This document shows positions 55,901-64,000 of a stretch of DNA of 64,000 nucleotides, piece by piece (the first letter of the stretch is position 1; every line of letters begins with the position of its first letter). Position numbers and translations under genes: made by a program. Under the pieces are notes generated by a model that did not search any database, was not told the DNA's origin, and worked only from the letters and a program-made list of their open reading frames with translations. Source of the DNA: Chamaecrista fasciculata (Eukaryota > Streptophyta > Magnoliopsida > Fabales > Fabaceae); contig QANZ01023521.1 of assembly GCA_003254925.1 (NCBI GenBank), forward strand, positions 28,287-92,286, in the 5' to 3' direction.

Positions 55901-56898
55901 TACATCCAGTCAGTTAATCAGTTCCTGAATAATCGAAATACATGATTTGATCCCTGAAATATTTTAATTATCAATTATTTAGTCCCTGAATTTGAACTAA
56001 TTTTATACTTTTTGGTCCCTAATTTGTAATGAATTAATACTATAAATTTGAACTAATTTTATACTCTGGTCCGTGAACTTGTACTAAATTTGTACTGAAT
56101 TTGTTCTTTTTGGTTCCTGAATTTGACTCAGGGACCAATCGTTGACAATTGCAATAATTCAGGGACTTAGTAGTATATTTTGATTGAGGGACTGATAGTT
56201 GACTCAGTCTAAATTCAGGGACCAAATAGTAGGGGTTGTTTTCACATGATCAAAATGTTGTCTTATAACCTTATTATACAGTATTCTAACTCATGATATT
56301 GCTTTGTTTGCAGATTAGTAACATTGCAAGTGTATGGTTTATCTCCCTCTTTCTTTCCATCTTTGCAACCGGTATCCTCGAGATGAGGTGGAGCGGCGTG
56401 GGGATCGACGAGTGGTGGAGAAACGAACAATTTTGGGTCATCGGTGGTGTTTCCGCCCATCTCTTCGCCGTGTTCCAAGGTTTGCTCAAAGTTCTTGCCG
56501 GCATTGACACCAACTTCACTGTTACATCCAAGGCATCAGATGAAGATGGAGACTTTGCTGAGCTCTACATGTTCAAATGGACCACCTTGCTCATTCCACC
56601 CACAACCCTTCTCATCATTAACTTGGTCGGAGTTGTCGCCGGCATCTCCTATGCCATTAACAGCGGTTACCAGTCATGGGGCCCACTTTTCGGTAAGCTT
56701 TTCTTCGCATTTTGGGTGATCATCCATCTTTACCCTTTCCTCAAAGGTCTCATGGGAAGGCAGAACAGAACACCAACCATTGTTGTGGTTTGGTCCATTC
56801 TGCTTGCATCCATTTTCTCTCTGTTATGGGTTCGGATCGACCCATTTACGACCAGAGTCACCGGGCCGGATGTTGAACAGTGTGGAATCAACTGCTAG
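49970..56898 (+). CDS. CESA3: Cellulose synthase catalytic subunit, CESA3 type
   Basis: Plasma-membrane glycosyltransferase making beta-1,4-glucan; the CESA3 class belongs to primary-wall cellulose synthase complexes. Fourteen exons: 49970-49993, 50326-50515, 51122-51342, 51477-51591, 51711-51888, 52127-52393, 52519-52864, 52982-53119, 53440-53565, 53656-53868, 54039-54303, 54726-54928, 55329-55679 and 56314-56898. Phases agree and give 1073 aa. Order of parts: N-terminal RING-type zinc finger (CQICGDNVG... CPQC, residues about 20-65), an acidic hypervariable stretch, two membrane helices beginning [20 protein letters not shown], the catalytic loop with SDDGA, LDCDHY, VTED and QVLRW, then about six helices and the tail [11 protein letters not shown]. 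All catalytic residues are present. MESEG at the start and the near-identical linker [11 protein letters not shown] support the CESA3 clade. The next to last intron is enlarged by an inverted-repeat element (55868-56242). The gene looks fully functional. Confidence 0.97.
55868..56242. repeat. Inverted-repeat element in CESA3 intron 13
   Basis: The left side 'cttactattgggtttctgaa' is the imperfect complement of the right side 'ttcagggaccaaatagtagg', and 'tgaactaattttatac' units repeat in the middle. It resembles the spacer sequence at 17565-17815. Confidence 0.55.
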
Positions 56899-57565
56899 AG
56901 AAACTGGCAGGTTGAAAGTTCAAACAAAACTCACTTTTGTCACACTCATTGACTCAAGCTCAACCAACAAGAAACAAGCCTTGTGGGAATATTTTACATG
57001 GCTTGTAATGTTTTGCATAGCTGTTGTTATATTTGTTGATGTATTATGCTTTTTAAGTTATGTGCAGGTGATAGTTGATAAAAGAAATTTAAATTAATTT
57101 TACATTGTGTGGTGGGGTTCCAATTTTTTGTAATACCTTGAACATACGTTTATTGTTTGAACTATTATTTTTTCCATAAAAGGATCACACATCCTTATAT
57201 TTCTTTCTGGTTCTTATCTTTATATTCATCTCTTGTACTTGTTCTTTAATCTTATTGTTTCTTCTGCTTTAGAGGCAAGAGGAAGCAAGCAAAATGCAAC
57301 TTCTTTTAGCACTATTTGGCGTTACCATTCGTTTTTTTTAGGGCTAAAATTACCATTAAACATCCCCCTTTTAGGGTCTTTTGAAGCTACCTCTTTGATT
57401 AAATATACTAGATTAATTCCAATTATAGCTAAAAAAGGATGATGAAATTGATGAGGATAGAAGTGAAACACTTTTCAATAGCAAGTATATATTAAAAATA
57501 AAATTAAACAATATCCTCTGTTGAAATAATAATAAAACAAACGTTGAAGAAGTTAATCAAAGACT
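56899..57565. other. CESA3 3' UTR and downstream DNA
   Basis: The 3' UTR probably extends to about 57180, where 'tgtaatacctt' and AT-rich poly(A)-type signals occur. Nothing else is recognisable up to the repeat at 57566. Confidence 0.5.
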
Positions 57566-58012
57566 TTTATAATAAGCTTGACCATCCGGTCGTTGAACCG
57601 CCTAAAGTAGTGGTTCAAAGTTTAATAGTCCAAACCGGAGTCGGAGCATTAATAATTAAATAAATAAAAATATATATATTTAATTTAATATAATAAAATA
57701 TACTAATAAATATTAAAAATATATAATAATTTTTTCAAATTGAAGCTTGATTTAAGTAAGAAAATGAAAATTAGAAGGATAAAAGATTAAATATTGAAAT
57801 GAAAACTATCAAATAGCTTATTATTTTGAGTCTAAACTTAAAAAGAAAAAATAGATCCTTTAAAATAACATTATTTTAATCCAAAAAAGCCTGAACCGGT
57901 TCAACTCCAAAATCGTCCAGTTTTTTACCGGTTCTTTGCCAAGCCGATTTTATAGCCAACTCGGACCGGACCACTGGCCGGTCTGGTCCGGTTTTCAGAA
58001 CAGTGGCATAAT
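57566..58012. repeat. Repeat of the 'TTTTGAAAACTGGACCGG' family, copy 2
   Basis: Opposite orientation to 4283-4780: it ends 'ggtccggttttcagaacagt', the counterpart of the start of copy 1. The middle 'aaaactatcaaatagcttat' is the complement of 'ataagctatttggtagtttt' in copy 1. Non-autonomous DNA transposon inferred. Confidence 0.65.
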
Positions 58013-59210
58013 AGACTCCATGTTAAATTAGTAAAATGCATATTCAATTCTTAATTGCCGAATCTAATAAAATAGTTCCTATTTTCAATTACTGAATTTT
58101 TATAGTAGTAATAGGGAAATAAAATCGAATCCACGGTGAGTATGATCTACATTCAATTTGCATTCAATTATTAAATGCAAGCCAGGATACAAAACAATAT
58201 GAAATTGTTTTATGCAAGAAATGAAGAGAAGAATTAAGAAAGTAACAAGTAACAGTGATCAAGAATGAATTAACAAGTTCAAGCCAAAAAAAAAAGAATG
58301 AATTAACAAGAGTGTAAATAACATGAATAGTAAACAAATCGAAGAATTCACTGATTAAAATGTCTAACTAGGTTAAGCATTGACATGAACTTAATTAATT
58401 GATCATTGACTTATAACTTTGTTAAACCTCAATATTCAATAGATTCTCTACAAAATATCTAAGGTAAAGAACGTCCTATACTGTGACTTCTCAAACTTTA
58501 GAAAACGTTTCTAGAAATTCAAGAACTCGGTCATATGGGAAAACCAAACCTAACTCAGTCAGTGCTTTTAGAAGAGTTAGCAATCTCAAGTCAAATTTCA
58601 AGAAGTGAAATAACGTAAATCAAATCTCAAAACCTTGCTACTTATTCCAAGCTTAGATTAACGAACCTAAACTTAGATAGAAGGAATCTCAAGAATAAAG
58701 ATAACTAGGAGCTCTACTAGCTACAATCATTCAAGAAATTCAAAATCCACATACAGAAATGAGATTAAAGCTCAGAAATTAACAAAGCATGTCATTAAAT
58801 CCAAACCAGAGTGTCACAGCCAATGCTTCACATATTTTGTTTAGCTTCGGCTTGTACAAAAATGATTAACAAAAAGATAAAGAAAAATCCAAATCTGAAC
58901 GAAGAGGATGAAGAATCGCCCTAGCTCAGCTCCCTAAATGTTCTTCGTTCTCCAAAAAGTCTCCCGAAAAATCCCTGCTAATTTTCTACGTGCCTTTAAT
59001 CTCCACCCTCTCACATGGCCTCCTTTAACAAAATTGTTTATGTGTGATGGCAGGTTAAGCCTCCATCTTTTCCGGAGGGTCGTTTTACTCAAAAATTCTC
59101 TGTTGGAATTGAAGGTTCTGCTCTTAGACCATAGTTTGTTGCAGAGGCATTGGCTCCTAATAATCCTCTTTTCAAGATATTCAACGATGTTTAAATGCCT
59201 AACGAGTTCC
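58013..59210. other. Possible degenerate retrotransposon remnant
   Basis: There is no intact coding domain. The stretch with 'aaatcgaatccacggtgag' (about 58122) and the one with 'ccaaaaagtctcccgaaaaa' (about 58955) resemble parts common in degraded plant LTR elements, from memory of such sequences. No LTR pair or target duplication was found, so this stays weak. Confidence 0.3.
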
Positions 59211-59925
59211 TTTTTCTTTTTAAATTGCTATTCCTAATCTGATAATCATTATATGAAATGAAGATGAAGGTGAGCGTGCGACGGCGGAGGAGGAGGAGAT
59301 GAGGGTTCGGAGCATGTTGATGCGAGGGGAGAAATGGAGAGGTAAGAGCTGGCCATTGTAGAAGAGGTCGTCGGCGGCGGCGGAGGAGGCGGATTTGCAG
59401 GGGGAGACGGCGGAGCTGGAGAACTCGAAGTCGGAGGAAGAGGACGGCGACGGAGGAAGCGTGAATGACTTTGCCGTCGTCGTCGTGTGTGTCGGCGCTT
59501 TTGTGTTCGCCATTGTTTGAGTTGTGAGAGAGAGAGATATTTTGAATTTTTTGGGTAAATTCACTTAAAATCTTAATTTACTTTCTTTTCTTACGTTTTG
59601 ATCCTATTATAAAAAGAAAATGACCTTAATATAAGAAAAGAAAACTTTTGGGGATGAAAGTTTATTTTTCCTCTTTTTTTAACGGAAAAATGGATGGAAA
59701 ACGTTAGAGGGACCAACTTTTTCAAGTTTTGCATAACTGGGGGACCAATATGGAACAAAAAATAACTGGGGGACCTATTTGGAACAAGGAGCATAACTGG
59801 GGGACCAAAATAGGACTTTGACCTATTTTAAACTCTATAAAAAAAGATAAATTACACTTTGGTACTCTATGATTTGGTCATATTTTTCTTTTTAAATTGC
59901 TATTCCTAATCTGATAATCATTATA
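59211..59925. repeat. 43-bp perfect direct repeats flanking a gene fragment
   Basis: The 43 bases at 59211-59253 (starting tttttctttttaaattgct) are repeated exactly at 59883-59925. Between them lie the MAKR-like fragment (59220-59513) and an inverted 'gggggaccaa' tract at 59700-59820. The first repeat encodes the last nine residues of the MAKR-like ORF, so the fragment is fused to repeat sequence. Confidence 0.8.
59220..59513 (-). pseudogene. N-terminal fragment resembling a membrane-associated kinase regulator (MAKR/BKI1-like) gene
   Basis: A 97-aa ORF starts MANTKAPTHTTTTAKSFTLP and contains a Ser-rich DFEFSSS stretch and DDLFYNGQLLPLHFSP, a motif known in plant MAKR/BKI1-like and related proteins. 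Such proteins are usually 200-350 aa with a C-terminal kinase-interacting part; here the frame ends in the 43-bp repeat and stops. It is much more GC-rich than its surroundings, as expected of a coding fragment. A truncated relocated fragment is the best reading. The family assignment is from motif memory. Confidence 0.55.
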
Positions 59926-60939
59926 GCTAAAAAATTTGTCAATTGTTGCTAGTAATTATAATATCTGACATTTTTTTTTAAAATAAATATCTATTGTAAA
60001 GGGTTTGTGATAACTTAGGATTAATTTTAGACTTAGGCATGCGAGGATTCAAATTGTGCTTATACACTCTTACTTCTATACAACAATACCTCATGTTCTG
60101 AAGTTTCAGTTAGGAATTTGTTTTTGACTTGTAATAGCAATGGTCATCTTGGATTCTTGGGTTTCTGGTCCCATTCTCTTTTTTTTTTCCTCTTTAACAT
60201 ATTAGGGTAATCTTATAAAAAAATAAAGACTAAATTTTCTAATCTTTGACCATTAAATTATTTTTTAAAAAATAAATTTCTTAATAAATATAGTATCTCA
60301 TATCTTGGATAAAGTTTAATATATGATAGAATTTGTTGCATTTATATACTTAGGCTCAGTTTATTTGCGCTTATAATAAAATCTATTTTGATTATAATCA
60401 GAGTACGATTATAATCAAAGTTGATTATTTGTATATTGGTGTTTGGATGAAAGTTGATTATTTGGTGTAGAATTATTAAAATGGATATGTAATGATTGTG
60501 GTTGGTAGATAGAAAGGTAAGGAAATTGATAAATTGTATAGGAGTAGAAATAGAAGAAAAAGTAGAAAAAAGTAAGATGTGATTTGATTATAATCAAAGT
60601 GTGTTTGGATGTGATTGTTACTTAAAAAGTATTAAATTATGTCACTGTTTTTCTTGGAAAGCATGAAATTATGATTATAATCATATGCAACTTTGGAGGT
60701 GATTATTTCTTTGGTCGACGGAACTCATTTTTGCCTACGAAATGATGGACCGAAAGGACTAAAGTGTAGCATTTTTTCGAATCAGCCCCAACATTCGGTG
60801 GACGACCGAATAAAATAGTCCACTGTTTTGCACGAGATGAGACCGAAAATAAAAAGGGACACGCACCCAAAAAAAAAAAACTCAAATCTGGCATAATGTT
60901 CACGTCCTTCAACCTTCTCAACATTTCCTTGCCTTCTTC

Positions 60940-61180
60940 CTCCGCCGGAAACCCATTCCTGCCTTCTTCCTCCGCCGCCCTCCGGCGGAAATCTCCGATC
61001 ACTCAACCACTGTCATCACTACAACGCTGTATCCTCCATCTGCAAGCGATTTCTCTCCATCATCAACGCCCTTCATTCCTCCCTCACCATTCTCAACTCT
61101 GCCACTTCCTCCTGTTTCCCGTCATCAATTCCATCGTTCTCAGTCACTTTCGTGGCGACACCAATTTCGAGATCTGGTGA
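60940..61180 (+). pseudogene. F-box/LRR-like gene fragment
   Basis: GC-rich exon-like sequence. One frame reads HHYNAVSSICKRFLSIINAL then HSSLTILNSA, which resembles the end of the F-box and the 'KRFLSITNRLRSSLTI' part of plant F-box/LRR proteins. The continuation NSIVLSHFRGDTN is in another frame, so a frameshift separates them. No complete F-box can be assembled. Confidence is limited because it relies on short motifs. Confidence 0.4.
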
Positions 61181-61449
61181 GGGTTTAATTTAGGCTATTC
61201 AACTGATTCTTTAGGATTTTAGAAGAACTTGGCTTACCCAGATGATGATTTAAGGACATGAGATTGGTGCAATGGTTACGTTGAAATGCAAAAAGGTATG
61301 ATTTTGGGAGGTGCAGTGGAAGAATTAAGGGAGGAATTTGAATTATTGGTGGCGAGAGAGTGAAGCTTGAAGGCATTGAATGCCCAATAATGCCACTAAT
61401 TCATAAAGCCAGCAATCAATATGGTAATTTTTCTTTTTTTGAGGATAAA

Positions 61450-61708
61450 CATAACGAACCTTTAGCTTCATTTTCAATTTATCATACTCTTTGTCACTCA
61501 TGATAGGATTTCCAGAAACATAAGCCATAGAAGCTTCGAGAAATTTTGGCTCATCAGAACCTGAGTAGTGAAAACTGAAAAGACAGAGAGCTAAGTTAGA
61601 CGGAATCCGCCGTCCAAGATTACAGAGATTGCGGCGGAATCCGGTGGCGGTGGAGGTGAAAACGGCATTAGAAGGTGGCGGAGGTGCTTCTTCATCGTCA
61701 TTACTCAT
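61450..61708 (-). pseudogene. PGRL1-like gene fragment
   Basis: The minus strand encodes DEPKFLEASMAYVSGNPIMS then DKEYDKLKMKLK, followed by a good donor AAG|GTTCGT. This matches one internal exon of PGR5-like protein 1, a thylakoid protein of cyclic electron flow. The preceding acceptor CACTACTCAG is also kept. The upstream start (MSNDDEEAPPPPSNAVFTST) does not look like a PGRL1 transit peptide and no other PGRL1 exons follow, so this is a captured or relocated exon, not a working gene. Confidence 0.65.
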
Positions 61709-62021
61709 TAGAGATTAAAATTTCAATTTCAATACTAAATTATTTGGGAAAAATTTCAATTTCAATCCTAAACTATTTCGGCAAAATAACAATTTGGCCC
61801 AATATTGAGGTAAATGACTATTTTGCCCATGTAATGGGTGATTGATTGTATTAGAATATAGGTAATTATAGGTATATATATAGGGGTATAAGTGTAATTG
61901 GGTGTGTTTGATTATAAAAAAATCAAGACTATAATTTGATCAGAAAAAAAACGCAAACGAACATACTTATTACGATTATAATTAGAGCAAATTATAATTA
62001 GAGCGTAAACGAAGTGCGCCT

Positions 62022-62864
62022 TGGTAAGGATAGTCTAACATACAACTAGTTGCATCCATACAATGATTGAAGTGGTATAGTTATAATTGTTGATATGATC
62101 TAATAGTATTAAGTAATGAATGGATAACCTGTTTTTGAAGAAAAATTTTATACTGTATTAATACAATTTTCACAAAATTTAAGGTTCTTGCAAATTAGTC
62201 TCTAAAATAAAAAATAATTGGAAAATTTAATTACTTGGTCCCTATAGTTTATCTGAAATTTGAATTTAGGCCTTATGATTTAATTTTTCTTAAATTAGTC
62301 CCTATAGTTTGATTTTTTTTTTTTCCAACGACGGAGGAAGCACCGAGGGTATGTTTCATTTTCCTCTCAACATAAAGAACACTCACCTCTTGGCTATGAG
62401 GGCGAATTTCAGATGGCCTTAAATCCCCATAAACACTCACTTGTTTATCTCTCTAACAAGTGGACATTCAATACATGGGCATCTCTAATGACGGCACATC
62501 AACCTTCCTCTCCCTCATCTTATCATCTAAGAATTGGTTTTTTTAGCTTTAGGGTTGCAGTGTTGATGATTTCTTGTAAATTACCTAGGGACTTCATCAA
62601 AATAAAATAAATTCCCATGTGGATTTGACATGAACTTTTGTTGAGATGGTTGATTTGATTATGTAGAAGGGATTATTTGCTCGGTTTATAAAGTTTAGGG
62701 GGCTTTTGCTAACTTTTTTAAGTGTAGAGGGTTATTTGCACATAAGATATAGTTTAAGAGGATTCTTTGCATTAGCCTTTTCAATTTAACCAAAGTCTTA
62801 AAATCTGAATAACATAAACTTTAGGGTAAAAAATATAAATATACATAATATTTAAAAAATTTAA
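62022..62864. other. Intergenic DNA with repeat-like sequence
   Basis: No gene recognised. 62200-62330 carries 'ttggtccctatagttt' and 'ttagtccctatagtttg' units typical of dispersed repeats in this window. AAAATTTAA at 62856-62864 is the target duplication of the next element. Confidence 0.45.
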
Positions 62865-63305
62865 GGCTAAAGTGCACTTTTGGTCCCAAATTTTTGCTCA
62901 AGTCTCAATTTGGTCATGTAACTTTTTTTTGTTGCACTTTTGGTCCTATATCTTTTGTTCAAGTTGTAGATTTGGTCCTATGTTGTACTTTTGGTCCTAT
63001 ATCTTTAGGTCAAGTTGCAGAAATGATCATATATCTTTTGGCTTGGTTGCATAATTAGTTTCATATATTTGAGTTAGGTACAAAATTGGTCTCATATCTT
63101 TAGATTTGGTGGGACTGACGATGTACCTATTTGCAAAGATATGGGACCAATTCTGCAATTTAACCAAAAGATATAAGATCAAAAGTGACATTGGACCAAA
63201 TCTATAACTTGTTGCAAAGATATAGACCAAAAGTGTAACAAAAAAAGTTATAGAACCAAAATGAGACCTGAATAAAAGTTATGGGACCAAAAGAGCACTT
63301 TGACC
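62865..63305. mobile_element. 441-bp MITE, family M, copy 3
   Basis: The ends 'ggctaaagtgcacttttggt' and 'accaaaagagcactttgacc' are inverted, with the same mirrored 'tggtcctatatcttt' units as copies 1 and 2. The target duplication AAAATTTAA is exact (62856-62864 and 63306-63314). Its length equals copy 1. Confidence 0.85.
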
Positions 63306-63650
63306 AAAATTTAATCTTCAGATCATATCTCCATGTGTTATAATTTTATTAGCTCAAAATCCATTACATCTCATGCTCTCAAAATAAACTTTATATCATA
63401 GTCTAACTCTAATTAATAATGTGATTTCATATACAATTTTAATTAATTAAAATGATTGTTTTTTTTATTATTTATCAATATTAAATTATTTAAAAAATAG
63501 AGATTATTCCACTTCGCATATATGCATGCCTTAAATTAAATATATATTAAAATTTCTCCTTCTTCCACAAACCAAAATCTTTTCCTTCAACCTAAGGCAA
63601 AAGGAAACAAAGAAAGCAGATATACATGAGACCACTATTCCAGAAAGCCA

Positions 63651-63977
63651 TCACGTGAAATCACACGTGGCAGCTGGTGATATCTTGCATGCTCTGTCCC
63701 ATGACACGTGTCCTCAAAACGAATCCAGATCAACTTAACATACCAGCCATAACCGTCCCACGTCACCATTACACGTGTCGCCACGCCATCACTTCCCATT
63801 TTGCCTTCTCTCTTTTATAAACGACGATATATAAGAGATGAAATGAGAAACAAAAAACGAACGATCGAAAAGGCGACTACTACAAAGCTTACTGATTTCT
63901 TTCTTTCTTTTTCGAAGAATAGAAATTATTGTTATTATTATTATTCTCTCTCATTTTCTCGGGAAAGTGACAGAAAA
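63651..63977 (+). promoter_or_regulatory. G-box/ABRE-rich promoter
   Basis: CACGTG cores occur at 63652-63657, 63664-63669 (as acacgtggcag, an ABRE form), 63705-63710 and 63772-63777, plus CCACGTCA near 63758. TATA-like 'ttttataaacg' (about 63812) and 'gatatataagag' lie 40-50 bases further on, then a leader with a CT-rich tract and an (att/tta)n run up to the ATG at 63978. Such clustered G-boxes usually mark abscisic acid- or light-responsive plant promoters. Confidence 0.7.
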
Positions 63978-64000
63978 ATGGCTTACACTGAGGAACCAAT
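63978..64000 (+). CDS. 5' end of a gene leaving the window
   Basis: ATG in context gaaaaATGGCT followed by AYTEEP, then the window ends. The product cannot be identified from seven codons. The strong promoter structure upstream supports a real start. Confidence 0.55.

Larger units (their letters stand above)
60353..62021. mobile_element. 1.67-kb element with gene fragments, possibly PIF/Harbinger-like
   Basis: The left end GGCTCAGTTTATTTGCGCTT and the complement of the right end, GGCGCACTTCGTTTACGCT, match at about two thirds of positions. The left flank is TTA and the right flank TTG, compatible with a decayed 3-bp target duplication. Both subterminal regions are filled with 'gattataatca'-type repeats. 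Inside are two GC-rich gene fragments on opposite strands (60940-61180 and 61450-61708). Class and borders are inference. Confidence 0.5.

Noticed and set aside
58938-59237. 99-aa ORF as a gene
   Set aside because: No recognisable domain, no splice context, and it overlaps the 43-bp direct repeat.

Overview
This is nuclear DNA from a flowering plant, very probably a core eudicot. It is AT-rich, its genes have many short GT-AG introns, and the intergenic DNA is crowded with small inverted-repeat transposons. The encoded proteins are plant-specific (CESA3-type cellulose synthase, CCD1, polygalacturonase, plant NF-YA). I cannot name the species. It is a draft assembly: there are single N joins at 14614 and 22816 and a run of N at 37594-37635.

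Layout. 2160-9664 (minus): a nine-exon polygalacturonase with a one-base frameshift in exon 5 and many small transposons in its introns. 10239-24811 (plus): a tandem duplication of about 6.9 kb carrying two CCD1 carotenoid cleavage dioxygenase genes (10626-17128 and 18475-24744). Each copy lacks different central exons exactly at a single N, so the assembly here is suspect. 25266-29880 (minus): an NF-YA transcription factor with a spliced 3' UTR holding a miR169-like target site. 36781-41878 (minus): an 11-exon FRA10AC1 homologue. 43305-47478: a complete Pack-MULE-type element with 770-bp terminal inverted repeats and a perfect 9-bp target duplication, carrying a truncated F-box/kelch gene fragment. 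49970-56898 (plus): a complete 14-exon CESA3-type cellulose synthase of 1073 aa. 59211-62021: gene-fragment debris, namely a MAKR-like N-terminal fragment between 43-bp direct repeats and a 1.67-kb element with PGRL1-like and F-box/LRR-like fragments. 63651-64000: a promoter rich in CACGTG motifs and the first codons of a gene that leaves the window.

The genes are unrelated neighbours, not a pathway. Cellulose synthase (wall synthesis) and polygalacturonase (pectin hydrolysis) both act on the cell wall. CCD1 makes apocarotenoid volatiles, NF-YA is a transcription factor, and FRA10AC1 is a conserved nuclear protein.

The most interesting material is the transposon layer. Six elements have perfect 9-bp target duplications typical of Mutator-like transposition. 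The 501-bp MITE at 2638-3138 is colinear at its ends with the TIRs of the 4.2-kb F-box-carrying element, suggesting one family spanning MITE and Pack-MULE forms. All coordinates come from manual reading; exon phases were checked by adding up lengths for the polygalacturonase, CESA3, NF-YA and FRA10AC1, and for the first seven or eight exons of the CCD1 copies.
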